Assembly (NCBI RefSeq): GCF_000472665.1 | Contig: NZ_KI421451.1 | Location: 1 to 39,611 of the forward strand | Direction: 5' to 3' | DNA from: Acetobacterium malicum subsp. dehalogenans DSM 11527 | GTDB lineage: Bacteria > Bacillota > Clostridia > Eubacteriales > Eubacteriaceae | DNA length: 39,611 nucleotides | Shown here: piece by piece, positions 15,727 to 24,401 of the stretch | How the letters are laid out: every line of letters begins with the position of its first letter | Position numbering within the stretch: the stretch's first letter is position 1 | Program-made: the position numbers and the translations under genes | The notes under the pieces: generated by a model | What the model saw: the letters and a program-made list of their open reading frames with translations, nothing else | The model's database searches: none | What the model was told of the DNA's origin: nothing

Positions 15727-17424
15727 TTAACAAAAATTATAGTCCGTTACAATAGGTTTGCGGTTCTTTGTCTGGTCGTTGAAATATTCGTAGGTACAGA
15801 TCCCCAGGAAGGAACCGGATACGTTGAAGATATTGTCATAGCCCAGTTGTCCCAGGGCTCTGGTCATATTGTAGCTGCGTTGAGCGCTACGGCAATGGAT
15901 GTAAACCGGTTGGTCTTTGGGAATCTCGGTCAATCGCTGACGGAATTCACTCAGCGGAATGTTCACCGCATTGATCAGGTGGCTTTGGGCAAACTCATCG
16001 GGCTCTCTGGCATCAATGATAAAGGCATTGCTTTCCACCAGACCGCGCACGGCGGTCACCGGTACCTGCTTGAATTCGCCATTCAGAATATTCAGGGCGA
16101 CCATGGCGGCAAAATTGACCGGATCCTTGGCGGTACTGAAGGCCGGAGCGTAACAGAGTTCCAGTTCTTTGAGGTCTTCCAGGGTGGCACCCATGGAAAT
16201 CATCGCGGCAACCACATCAATCCGCTTGGTGGCATTACCCTTACTGACTGCCTGGGCCCCGATAATTTTTCCGGTGGGCACTTCAAAAACCAGCTTTAAA
16301 AAGAAGGGGGTGGCATCCGGCATGATGCCGACAATATCACCGGGAATCAGGTACACCATGTCATGGGGAATCCCGCAGCGGGTGGCATTAGCTTCGGTTA
16401 ACCCGGTGGAGGCCACGTTCATTTCAAAGATCTTGATACAGGAAGAACCAATCACCCCATTGTTCCGGGTGGGAATGCCATAAAGGTGATCAGCGGCGGC
16501 ACGGGCCTGTTTCTGGGCCGGGCCGGCCAGCGCCAGTTTGGTTTTCTTGTGGGTCAGCTGATGATAGACTTCCACGGCATCGCCGACCGCATAAATGTTT
16601 GGCACGCTGGTCTGATAATGATGGTTAACCAGAATCGCACCGGTTTCGCCAATTTCCAGTCCGGCTTGCTGCGCCAGGCGGGTATCCGGGGTGACCCCGA
16701 TGGCCATGACGACAGCCTGGGCAGGCAGGGTTTGGCCCGATTCTAACACCACTGAATCATCATTAATGGTGGCGATGGCATCTTCGAGAATCAGCTGAAC
16801 GCCATTGTCGAGCAGTTCTTTGTGGAGAATCTGAACCATGTCATAATCCAGGGTACACATGATCTGATCGGCTTTTTCAACCAGGGTAACGTTAAAGCCC
16901 GCCGCTGACAGTTTCAGATTTTCGGCCACTTCGACACCGATAAAGCCGCCGCCAACAACAACCACATCTTTAACGCCATTCTGGACAAACTTATTGATCT
17001 TATCTATATCTACCACATTTTTGACGGAAAAAACATGGGCTTTGTCATAACCGGAAATTTTAGGGACGATGGGATTGGCCCCCGGCGCCATAAACAGGGC
17101 ATCATAGCTTTCTTCATATTCTTTTCCGGCCAGCAGGTCTTTGACCCGGACGGTTTTTTGTTCGGGATTGATCCCCACCACTTCCTGGTTGACCCGGGCC
17201 GTAATGTTATATTGTTTTTTAAAGACATCCGGTGTCATCAACACCAGATCTTCGCTTTTTTCAATCATGCCACTGAGGTGATTGGGCAGACAGCAATTTG
17301 AAAAGGATACGTTTGGCCCTTTTTCAAACATGATAATCTCAGCCGCTTCATCCAGTCTTCTTGTTCGCGCCGCTACTGAAGCTCCTCCAGCAACGCCGCC
17401 GATAATGACTACTTTTTTTCCCAT
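15727..17424 (-). CDS. CoA-disulfide reductase / rhodanese fusion (FAD-dependent)
   Basis: 565-residue fusion. Residues about 1-450 form a pyridine nucleotide-disulfide oxidoreductase: FAD motif VVIIGGVAGGASVAARTRR, redox cysteine in SFSNCCLPNHLSG (about 43), NAD(P)H motif VVVVGGGFIGVEVAENL and FAD-binding IYAVGDAVEV. Residues about 455-550 form a rhodanese domain with catalytic cysteine in YIHCRSAQRSYN. CoA-disulfide reductase-rhodanese proteins reduce CoA disulfides, persulfides or polysulfide using NAD(P)H. The active site has two adjacent cysteines (NCC) where the family usually has NCG, and the protein ends in YNFC. A YeeE/YedE permease is encoded just upstream on the same strand. It probably handles sulfane sulfur brought into the cell. 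Confidence 0.88.
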   Translation of the reverse strand: MGKKVVIIGGVAGGASVAARTRRLDEAAEIIMFEKGPNVSFSNCCLPNHLSGMIEKSEDLVLMTPDVFKKQYNITARVNQEVVGINPEQKTVRVKDLLAGKEYEESYDALFMAPGANPIVPKISGYDKAHVFSVKNVVDIDKINKFVQNGVKDVVVVGGGFIGVEVAENLKLSAAGFNVTLVEKADQIMCTLDYDMVQILHKELLDNGVQLILEDAIATINDDSVVLESGQTLPAQAVVMAIGVTPDTRLAQQAGLEIGETGAILVNHHYQTSVPNIYAVGDAVEVYHQLTHKKTKLALAGPAQKQARAAADHLYGIPTRNNGVIGSSCIKIFEMNVASTGLTEANATRCGIPHDMVYLIPGDIVGIMPDATPFFLKLVFEVPTGKIIGAQAVSKGNATKRIDVVAAMISMGATLEDLKELELCYAPAFSTAKDPVNFAAMVALNILNGEFKQVPVTAVRGLVESNAFIIDAREPDEFAQSHLINAVNIPLSEFRQRLTEIPKDQPVYIHCRSAQRSYNMTRALGQLGYDNIFNVSGSFLGICTYEYFNDQTKNRKPIVTDYNFC

Positions 17425-17503
17425 TTGTCTTCTCCTTCTGATTAAAATTTTTGAATTTATTATGATGTCGTGATCGTTGTGCTCAGTTTCTCACGCAAGA
17501 TTG

Positions 17504-18793
17504 TTATTTCTGATGTCGGTCAGGGGGAATAATGTTGACCTTTCCGGCAAAAACTTTCAGCGCTAATATTCCGCCCATCCACAGAGTCAGGAAGAATCCC
17601 CACCCGGACAGTGAAAAATTGGCAATCCCCGAGAACAACGCCCCGATGTTACAGCCGCCGGCCAGTCTGGCTCCAAAGCCCATTAAAAAACCGCCGATCA
17701 GATAGTAAATAACGTCTTTTACTTTAAATTTGCCGTCAAAGGCAAGCCGACCAGCCAGTAAGAAGGCGATTGCGGCACCGAGAATAATACCGATGTTTCG
17801 CAGCGAGCCGGGATCATTTAAAATGCCCCCATTGGCGGTTGCCACGGCGTCAGCAAAAACCGGCGCGGTAAATTGCACCCCAAACAGCTGCAGGAAGGCG
17901 ACACCCCAGGATACAAATGGGCCGGTTACGCCCCAGCTGTGGCCGGTGGAGATCAGAATAAAAGCAAACATCAGCGCCAGCAGAATCCCACCGATCATAA
18001 AACTCCAGCGTTGGACAAAAAGCTTATGGAAGGTCGCATAGCTGAACAGTTTAAACGGCTCTTTATTGGGGATCGGTAATTCCTGGTCTTCGTAGACGGT
18101 GGATTCATAGTAGCCTTCTTTTTTACGGAAGTTTTCATATTTGCGCACGACCAGATAAAGACCGGCCAGCATCAGTATTGAGACCACCACGGCGCCCACA
18201 TAACCAAGAACATCCGGCAGATAAAGCTTGATCCCGATCTGGCCGATGGCGGAATTATTCAGGGCATCCTGAGCCATCAAACCCGGCAGTGAGCCCAGTA
18301 CAAAGGTGGTCATGGCGATCATCGCTCGTCCGGCACCTTCACCTAAATCACTGAGCGTTCCGGACGCACAGCCTCCGGCCAGCATCATCCCGATGCCAAA
18401 GATAAACCCGCCCAGTAAAATAGAGATGTTTAAGAACTTAACTGAACTTAACCCCGGCACATCAGCCCCGGACATCGTGGCGGACCACTGAATCCCGGCG
18501 GCCAGAACCATGGCAAGCGCAAACATCACCAGCAGCGCCGTGCTGAGGCTGCCTTCGCCGGTGACATAGATCCGTTTGAACCCACCGGCAAAGCCATAGC
18601 GGGAGCGGGTCAAAATATAACCCAGCGCTAAACCGGTCATCAGAAACAGGGTCAGTTTCTGATCCACATTTCCTTTGATGATGCCAAAAACGACAACTGC
18701 AATAAATAAGGCCAGGCCGATAACCGGCTGTATTTTTTTCTTTTTCGTTAGTTCATTTGTTTTTGGTAGATCGATACGATTAGAAATATCCAT
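17504..18793 (-). CDS. YeeE/YedE-family sulfur-compound permease (full length, TsuA-like)
   Basis: 429-residue membrane protein with two homologous halves. Each half carries a conserved pore cysteine motif: FGIGMMLAGGCASGTLSDLGEG in the first, MGFGARLAGGCNIGALFSG in the second. In the family, TsuA imports thiosulfate through a chain of conserved cysteines. The start follows TAGGAGGGTAAAATA. The CoA-disulfide reductase/rhodanese gene is 79 bp downstream on the same strand, and a secreted double rhodanese gene lies upstream beyond palindromic copy 6. I infer thiosulfate or persulfide import feeding cytosolic rhodanese. Transport of another sulfur or selenium species is possible. Confidence 0.87.
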   Translation of the reverse strand: MDISNRIDLPKTNELTKKKKIQPVIGLALFIAVVVFGIIKGNVDQKLTLFLMTGLALGYILTRSRYGFAGGFKRIYVTGEGSLSTALLVMFALAMVLAAGIQWSATMSGADVPGLSSVKFLNISILLGGFIFGIGMMLAGGCASGTLSDLGEGAGRAMIAMTTFVLGSLPGLMAQDALNNSAIGQIGIKLYLPDVLGYVGAVVVSILMLAGLYLVVRKYENFRKKEGYYESTVYEDQELPIPNKEPFKLFSYATFHKLFVQRWSFMIGGILLALMFAFILISTGHSWGVTGPFVSWGVAFLQLFGVQFTAPVFADAVATANGGILNDPGSLRNIGIILGAAIAFLLAGRLAFDGKFKVKDVIYYLIGGFLMGFGARLAGGCNIGALFSGIANFSLSGWGFFLTLWMGGILALKVFAGKVNIIPPDRHQK

Positions 18794-18822
18794 TATTTTA
18801 CCCTCCTATCAGGTCTAAATAA

Positions 18823-18851
18823 ACATGAAGTGGCAAAATGCCACTTCATGT
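18823..18851 (-). terminator. Perfect hairpin (13-bp stem), weak terminator or mRNA element
   Basis: ACATGAAGTGGCA and TGCCACTTCATGT enclose three bases. On the minus strand TTTATTTAG follows, a weak U-tract. It lies between the double-rhodanese gene and the permease start, next to palindromic copy 6, so it may end the former transcript or stabilise the permease mRNA. Confidence 0.55.
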
Positions 18852-18870
18852 GAGGTTGTCAAAAACCACC

Positions 18871-19059
18871 GTACCGACCAATTGTTAATCTGTTGTTCGC
18901 TGCGGCCAATACGAAATCCGCTTTGCTCCTTTCGCATTAGTCGCGGGCAGTCGCCAACTACAAGCAAGCTTGTGATTGGCTCGTTGCCTTCGCGAAAATC
19001 GGACAGGCGCTGCCGTGTCCGCTCCGATGCGTACAACATGATGTAACAATTGTCGGTAC
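18871..19059 (-). repeat. Palindromic intergenic element, copy 6 (189 bp, long form, inverted)
   Basis: Reverse-orientation long form. Compared with copy 1, one hairpin has a paired T-A to C-G change (CATAAGC/GCTTATA to CACAAGC/GCTTGTA), and CTGCGCGCAG has become TTCGCGAA, again self-complementary. It lies between the double-rhodanese and YeeE/YedE genes. Confidence 0.9.
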
Positions 19060-19089
19060 TAGGTTATCTTTTTGAAAGTCTACCGTTAA

Positions 19090-20019
19090 TTAATTGGTTA
19101 CCAGTGGGTAGCCTTTGTTTGTCCAGCCAGCGGTACCAGTAGCGGCAGTTCCGGCTCCGGAGTTAAGGGATACAGCATCATAACCCAGTAACCGTAATCC
19201 GGCTACAGTCTGTCCAGCGGTTTGTCCGGTGTAACAGTAAACGATGATGGTTTTGTCGGTTGGCAGAGTGCCAAACTGTGTTTCCATGCCTTTTCCGAAA
19301 GGTATGTTGACAGCGCCTTCAATATGGCCTTTGGCAAAATCTTCTGCTTTTCTGACGTCCAGGAAGGTAATGGTCGTGTCTTTGGCGTCCAGTGCGGCTT
19401 TAGCATCGTCTTCGGTAATTTTGTAGTTGGCAAATTTAGTATCTTTCACATCGGTCAGACCGGCATAATAAGCAACGACGGCTTCTTGAATCGCAGGATC
19501 AATTTCAGTTTTGACGGCATCATCAAAAGCATTTGGTGTCGTTTCAATGACGGCATCCACGCCTTCGACCTTGGAAATCCCCAGGTTCCAGCCTAAATTG
19601 ACTGATTTCGTGTCGAATCCGGCGATATTCAATAAGGCAACTGTCTGTCCGGCGGTTTGTCCGGTGACACAATAAATCATGACGGGTTTATCAGCGGGAA
19701 TTTTGGTCAGGTTTTCGGCCAGGTTGGGACCCCATGGCATACTCAGGGCGCCTTTGATATGGCCCTGGGCATAAGCATCGGCACTACGGATATCGATGAT
19801 GGTCATCGCGTCGCCGGCTTTCACCTTGTCCACGAAAGCAACCTGATCAATCTTGTAGATGTCTTCCGGCATGCTGGCAAAATACTCATTGGTTGCGGTA
19901 ACAACCGGATCGACCTCGGTCTTGCCACCTGTTTGTGTGGTGCCAGTGCTGCAGGCACTGACAAATATCATGGTGCTGAGTAATACCAATAAAACTAAAA
20001 CACGACTTCTTTTTAACAT
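19090..20019 (-). CDS. Secreted lipoprotein with two rhodanese domains
   Basis: 309-residue exported sulfurtransferase. The N-terminus is a lipoprotein signal (KRSR, hydrophobic core, lipobox VSAC with Cys about 23), so the protein should sit on the outer face of the membrane. Two rhodanese domains follow (about 45-155 and 175-305). Each keeps a catalytic cysteine in nearly the same loop, MIYCVTGQTAGQT and IVYCYTGQTAGQT, suggesting an internal duplication with both halves active. GGAGGAAAAG precedes the ATG. It is encoded just upstream of a YeeE/YedE permease. I infer that it handles thiosulfate or sulfane sulfur outside the cell and hands it to the permease. Confidence 0.88.
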   Translation of the reverse strand: MLKRSRVLVLLVLLSTMIFVSACSTGTTQTGGKTEVDPVVTATNEYFASMPEDIYKIDQVAFVDKVKAGDAMTIIDIRSADAYAQGHIKGALSMPWGPNLAENLTKIPADKPVMIYCVTGQTAGQTVALLNIAGFDTKSVNLGWNLGISKVEGVDAVIETTPNAFDDAVKTEIDPAIQEAVVAYYAGLTDVKDTKFANYKITEDDAKAALDAKDTTITFLDVRKAEDFAKGHIEGAVNIPFGKGMETQFGTLPTDKTIIVYCYTGQTAGQTVAGLRLLGYDAVSLNSGAGTAATGTAGWTNKGYPLVTN

Positions 20020-20047
20020 TTTCTTTTCCTCCAGTTCGTTAATTAAT

Positions 20048-20076
20048 TATTTAACAACATTGTAACCGATCGTCAA
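20048..20076 (-). promoter_or_regulatory. Possible promoter of the double-rhodanese gene
   Basis: On the minus strand TTGACG (20076-20071) and TAAATA (20053-20048) are separated by 17 bp, about 30 bp before the start codon at 20019. The match is moderate. Confidence 0.35.
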
Positions 20077-20237
20077 GCGTTTTGGTTCACAGACATTGTA
20101 ATGCAGCATTAGTGTTATTAATGGCACCTCCCACTGTGATATTTATGTGATACCGGCCCGGCTTTGTGTTATACTCAATAAAACGAATCCGACCGGTATC
20201 CGTAAATCGGTTTGAGAATTATTTTGAGGTGGCATCC

Positions 20238-21905
20238 ATGGATGATAACAAAACCCCTGTAAAGCGCATCAGAGCTGTGGCAAATATAAGCCGCGCCGTT
20301 AAGCAATTAACCCGGTCAGAGCAAGCTCTCTATTGCTATCTGGGATTATATTTTCTCATCAATCTGCTGTTTCTGACCGTTTTTCCCTATGTTCATTCTG
20401 ACGAGTCCTGGCTCAGCGGCTTGTCCCGGCATATCGCCGCAACCGGCGACATCGGTGTCACCGAGCCTTTTTTCAATGTCTATCAACGCTATCCCCATGC
20501 CATCCGGCTGCTGTTTCATCTGCTTCAGGCCGGTTTTATGCAGCTGTTCGGTTATCAGATTTTTACCTTCCGACTGATTTCACTGCTCTTTTCCGTGGCC
20601 ACGCTGTATTTTTTTTACAAACTCAGCCGACTTTTCTGTCGATCGGCCGGCACGGCGCTGCTGGCCACGCTGCTGCTATCGCTGGATCTTCAGTATCTTT
20701 ACGCTTCCCATCTGGCCCGTCAGGAAATCATCATTGTTTTTATTCTGGTGCTGGCTCTTTATCTGCTGATCAGCCGGATTGACACCCATCGCTGCAGCGA
20801 TGATTTGGGGCTGGGGATCATCGTCGGTCTGGGAATTGGCGTTCATCCCAACATTTTGGTGGTGGCCGTGACCATTGGCCTGGGTTATTCTTATTATCTC
20901 TACCAAAAGAAAATCAGCTGGCGCAATCTGGCTCTGTTGGTGCTGGTGATCGGCCTGTTCGCCGCGCTGTTTGTCGGCCTCAGTATCACCATGGACCCCG
21001 ACTATCTGGCCCACTACACCCAGCATGGCCAGAATTTTGGAGTTGGCGACGGGCTGCTGGGCAAGTGGCAGGGATTCCTGCTTTTTTATCAGCACCTGTT
21101 TAACCAATTCAGCATCGAGTATTATATGCCCAATATCCGCTTCCAGCTGCTTGTTTTTGCATTGGTGGCGGTGCTCAGCCTGGGACTGCTGGCTAAACAC
21201 CGCTCAACGCCCCGCGATCAGCCACTGCGGCTGCCATTGTTGCTGGTTTTCGGCGTCAATCTGGGAATTTTGCTGATCGGCCGCTACAATGTCACCAGCA
21301 TCGTATTTACTTTTCCGCTCTGTTACCTGCTGACCGTACTGTTGCTGGAAACTGCTTTTCCCGACCAGATGCCGGCCGAACCAATGCTGAATACTCATCA
21401 GATTCCGGGAAAAAAACGCAAAAAAAAATGGCTACCGGGACTGCTGGTCCTGATAACCGTGGTGTTGACGCTGACCGGGCTGCAACCCCCGGCCAATTCC
21501 TATGCTGCCTATCTCCGTCAGATCCAGACCGCCATTCCCGGCAGTCCCAAGATCCTTGGCAATTTAAACGCCGAATATGCCTTTGCCGATGGCCAACTGC
21601 TTGACTACCGCAACCTGCAATACCTGGATGACCAGGGGATCGCCTTTGCCGACTACGTCGCGGCCCAGCAGATTGAGGTCATCATCTATTATGACGAACT
21701 GGCCGTTATCGTCGCAAACCATCCCCGCTATGAGGTGATGTATGGTGATCTCACCCCGATTGATGCTGAGATGACCGCCTTTATCGCCGATCACTGCGAA
21801 GAAATCACGGTCTTTAGCGACGCCAGTTACGGCACCAATCTGGCCCCGCTGATTGATACCAGGCCCTGGCCGATCCATATTTTCAGGGTGACAACAGCGC
21901 CGTGA
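20238..21905 (+). CDS. Membrane glycosyltransferase, PMT/ArnT-like (GT39/GT83 type)
   Basis: 555-residue multi-pass membrane protein with about ten hydrophobic helices and a C-terminal soluble part. The first external loop carries an acidic pair in FPYVHSDESWLSGLSRHI, the catalytic feature of dolichyl/undecaprenyl-phosphate sugar transferases. Family members move a sugar from a polyprenyl phosphate carrier to a protein or envelope glycan outside the membrane. The ATG at 20238 has GAGGTGG upstream; a GTG-started extension from 20166 is unlikely. Its 3' end overlaps the convergent ABC ATPase gene by 23 bp. The GT2 and ATP-grasp genes of the facing operon may supply its lipid-linked sugar. The acceptor is unknown. 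Confidence 0.75.
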   Translation: MDDNKTPVKRIRAVANISRAVKQLTRSEQALYCYLGLYFLINLLFLTVFPYVHSDESWLSGLSRHIAATGDIGVTEPFFNVYQRYPHAIRLLFHLLQAGFMQLFGYQIFTFRLISLLFSVATLYFFYKLSRLFCRSAGTALLATLLLSLDLQYLYASHLARQEIIIVFILVLALYLLISRIDTHRCSDDLGLGIIVGLGIGVHPNILVVAVTIGLGYSYYLYQKKISWRNLALLVLVIGLFAALFVGLSITMDPDYLAHYTQHGQNFGVGDGLLGKWQGFLLFYQHLFNQFSIEYYMPNIRFQLLVFALVAVLSLGLLAKHRSTPRDQPLRLPLLLVFGVNLGILLIGRYNVTSIVFTFPLCYLLTVLLLETAFPDQMPAEPMLNTHQIPGKKRKKKWLPGLLVLITVVLTLTGLQPPANSYAAYLRQIQTAIPGSPKILGNLNAEYAFADGQLLDYRNLQYLDDQGIAFADYVAAQQIEVIIYYDELAVIVANHPRYEVMYGDLTPIDAEMTAFIADHCEEITVFSDASYGTNLAPLIDTRPWPIHIFRVTTAP

Positions 21906-22599
21906 TTTCGGCCACCCGGGTTTCAGCGGTATTGCGGGTCTGATTTTTAAGCACCGCGGCCACCGCCCCGGCTTTCAGCACCACAATCCGGTCGGCCAGA
22001 TAGAGGGCCTCGCGGATATCATGGGTCACAAAAACCGTGGTCGCCTGGGTTTCCTGGCGGATCTCCAACAGGGTCTCCTGCAGCTCCCGTTTGGTTTGGG
22101 CATCGAGACTGCCAAAGGGCTCATCCATCAGCAGTACCTGGGGGGACAGCGCCAGGGCCCGGGCCAGGGCCGTCCGCTGCTTCATCCCACCGGACAACTG
22201 GTTGGGATAATAATCGCCAAAATCGCTGAGTTTGACCATCGCCAGATAATGATCGGCCCGGCTCCGGATTTCCGGATGACTCAACCGCTCCGGGGCTTTT
22301 TTTAACGCAAATTCAATATTATGGCGGACCGTCTGCCAGGCAAACAGCTGATCAAATTCCTGAAACACCATGATGCATTGACGACTGGGTTTTTCCACCA
22401 GTCTCCCGTTGAGCCGGATTTCGCCCTGATCCGCTTTGACAAAGCCGCCGATCAGGTTCAGCAGGGTACTTTTACCACAACCGGAGGCGCCGATGACGCA
22501 GATCAATTCACCGGACCCGATCTCCAGATCAATGTCGGCCAGCACCGGCCGCCCCTCATATGATTTGCCCAATCCGCAGATTTCAATAATCGGCTTCAT
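21883..22599 (-). CDS. ABC transporter ATPase, SsuB/TauB type (system 2)
   Basis: 238-residue ATPase. Walker A GASGCGKST (about 38), Q-loop in MVFQEFDQLFAW, signature LSGGMKQR (about 135), Walker B VLLMDEPFGSLD and switch histidine in VFVTHDIREA are present. The ATG at 22599 overlaps the permease stop (ATGA), indicating translational coupling; an upstream GTG at 22611 is less likely. Its last 23 bp overlap the end of the convergent membrane glycosyltransferase gene. With the next two genes it forms a second nitrate/sulfonate/taurine-type importer. Confidence 0.9.
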   Translation of the reverse strand: MKPIIEICGLGKSYEGRPVLADIDLEIGSGELICVIGASGCGKSTLLNLIGGFVKADQGEIRLNGRLVEKPSRQCIMVFQEFDQLFAWQTVRHNIEFALKKAPERLSHPEIRSRADHYLAMVKLSDFGDYYPNQLSGGMKQRTALARALALSPQVLLMDEPFGSLDAQTKRELQETLLEIRQETQATTVFVTHDIREALYLADRIVVLKAGAVAAVLKNQTRNTAETRVAEITALLSP

Positions 22600-23378
22600 G
22601 CCACACCCCACTTTTTAATGGTATTTTTCTCCAGCTGGCCAAAAACAACATCTTCGACAAAAATCCCCATCGCAATAATCATCAGAATCCCGGCATAAAC
22701 CCCGGCGGTATCCATAAAGACCCGTTTATTAAAAATATACCAGCCAATCCCGCCGATCCCACCGGAGGCGCCAAAGATCATTTCCGCCGAGATGGTGGCC
22801 CGCCAACCCCGGGCCCAACTGATTTTCAGCCCGGCAATGAGAAATGACAGCGAGGCCGGAACAAAGATCCGGATGATACTCTGCAAGGTATTAAATTCAT
22901 AATTCTTGCCGATTTTTTTATAGACTTCGGGAATGGCCTTGAAACCGGCGGTCATATTGAGAATCATCGGCCATAAAACCGAATGGACAATGATAAACAA
23001 GATCGCCATACTGCCAGTCCCAATCCAGAGAATAATCAGCGGCAACAGCGCAATCCCCGGTAAGGGATGAAAAATTGAGACGCAGGTATCGGTAAAACTG
23101 GCAAAGACCGGACTCACCACTGACAGAAATGACATCAGAAAGGCCAGCGCCACGCCAATTCCCAGGCCGATTAAGATCAACCCCAGTGAAAACAGCATCT
23201 GCATCAGGATATCCCCATTGATGATCGAATCGATTAAGGCAGTCAGAATCAGCTCCAGGGATGGAAACGCCAGGGGACTCACCGGTGCCAGTTTCGCTGT
23301 CAATTCCCAGGCTAGCAGCATCAACGCGATCCAGATATATTTTGAATAGGGCTTCAGAAAGAGTGCTTTAATCTTCAT
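22596..23378 (-). CDS. ABC transporter permease, SsuC/TauC type (system 2)
   Basis: 260-residue membrane permease with about six helices. The C-terminal half carries the family-typical coupling region and ISWARGWRATISAEMIFGASGGIG. The start ATG lies inside the end of the binding-protein gene (11-bp overlap), and its stop overlaps the ATPase start, so the three are tightly coupled. It pairs with the lipoprotein at 23368-24330. Confidence 0.9.
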   Translation of the reverse strand: MKIKALFLKPYSKYIWIALMLLAWELTAKLAPVSPLAFPSLELILTALIDSIINGDILMQMLFSLGLILIGLGIGVALAFLMSFLSVVSPVFASFTDTCVSIFHPLPGIALLPLIILWIGTGSMAILFIIVHSVLWPMILNMTAGFKAIPEVYKKIGKNYEFNTLQSIIRIFVPASLSFLIAGLKISWARGWRATISAEMIFGASGGIGGIGWYIFNKRVFMDTAGVYAGILMIIAMGIFVEDVVFGQLEKNTIKKWGVA

Positions 23379-24330
23379 AATCGGTTTGCTCCCAAATGAC
23401 CGCCGCGGGGTTTTCGAAACTTTTCTTCAGATACCCGGTTTTCAGCATAAAATCAGAAAAGGTCCGCAGGCCTTTGACGGTCGGGCTGTATTCGGTATCG
23501 GTGGCGGACAGATAAGCCAACACGTCCGCTTCCGGCAAATCATAGGCGTCGCTGAGAATCACCGCCGCTTCCTGGGGATGGTCCTTGATAAAGGTAATCG
23601 CTTCGGCCACTGATTGATTAAAGGCGGCATAAACTTCGGGATTTTGATCATGCAGCTTTTTAGTGGTTACTCCGACAATAAATGAGAACTCGCCACCAAA
23701 GGCTTCGTTCCCGGAGAGGATCTGATGAAATCCCGGGGTGGCCAGCTCTTTTTCCAGATACGGGGTGGCAGTAAAGTGGGCGGTCACATCGCCGCCGGAA
23801 AGCAGGGCGTTCATGCCATCGGGATGGGATAGCGTCACCAGCTGGTTGTCCAGTTTCTGAGGATTGCCAAAGTCCCGGTCACAGGCCATGGCCAGCAGGA
23901 TATGCTGAACCGAACCCGGCTGCGGTACCGCAATGCGGTCCTGTTCGCTCAGTTCGGCCAGGCTGTTGATACTGGTTTTAGTGACCAGCCCGGTGGGTAC
24001 CGATGAGAGTCCGGTGGCAATTTTCCAGTCCATTCCGTTATCCCAACCAATCAGAAATGGCGGAATGGCCATAAACCCGGCATCCAGACGATCGGCCACC
24101 ATGGCTTCGCGAATGGCCGCGGTATTGTTCATTTGTTCCCAGGAAATCGCGATCCCCGGGCAGTTTTTTTCCAGCAGGCCCTGGGCTTTCATAATTTGCA
24201 CCGGTGCATAGGCAATCCCATATTGTTCGGCAATGCGGATGGTTTTCTGACCACCGGCCGTTTCTGTTTTGGCACAGCCGGCTGTCAGCAACAGCACCAT
24301 TATCGATATGATGATCATAAACTTTTTCAA
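23368..24330 (-). CDS. ABC transporter substrate-binding lipoprotein (system 2)
   Basis: 320-residue extracellular binding protein of the SsuA/NMT1 type. A TTG start at 24330 gives a short lipoprotein signal (KKF, hydrophobic core, lipobox LTAGC with Cys about 19) and is preceded by AAGGGGGAC. The longer reading from an ATG at 24378 would place a charged stretch before the signal and is disfavoured. The mature part shows RIAEQYGIAYAPVQIMKAQG and DAGFMAIPPFLIGWDNG, typical of the fold. It is distinct in sequence from the system 1 binding protein, so the substrates probably differ. It lies 72 bp after the ATP-grasp gene on the same strand. Confidence 0.85.
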   Translation of the reverse strand: MKKFMIIISIMVLLLTAGCAKTETAGGQKTIRIAEQYGIAYAPVQIMKAQGLLEKNCPGIAISWEQMNNTAAIREAMVADRLDAGFMAIPPFLIGWDNGMDWKIATGLSSVPTGLVTKTSINSLAELSEQDRIAVPQPGSVQHILLAMACDRDFGNPQKLDNQLVTLSHPDGMNALLSGGDVTAHFTATPYLEKELATPGFHQILSGNEAFGGEFSFIVGVTTKKLHDQNPEVYAAFNQSVAEAITFIKDHPQEAAVILSDAYDLPEADVLAYLSATDTEYSPTVKGLRTFSDFMLKTGYLKKSFENPAAVIWEQTDYED

Positions 24331-24401
24331 TTGTGTCCCCCTTTTTCTTCTGCGTAATAATTCGTCAGTACTACCCAAGCCATTTTTGCCAGTTGTGGCA
24401 A

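Noticed and set aside
109-19059. CRISPR array
   Set aside because: Repeats are far apart, alternate in strand and have no regular spacers or cas genes.
20166-20237. N-terminal extension of the membrane glycosyltransferase from a GTG at 20166
   Set aside because: The extension lacks a ribosome binding site, while GAGGTGG precedes the ATG at 20238.
24331-24378. Longer start of the system 2 binding protein (ATG 24378)
   Set aside because: It would put a charged 16-residue stretch before the lipoprotein signal; the TTG at 24330 gives a normal signal and has an upstream purine-rich site.
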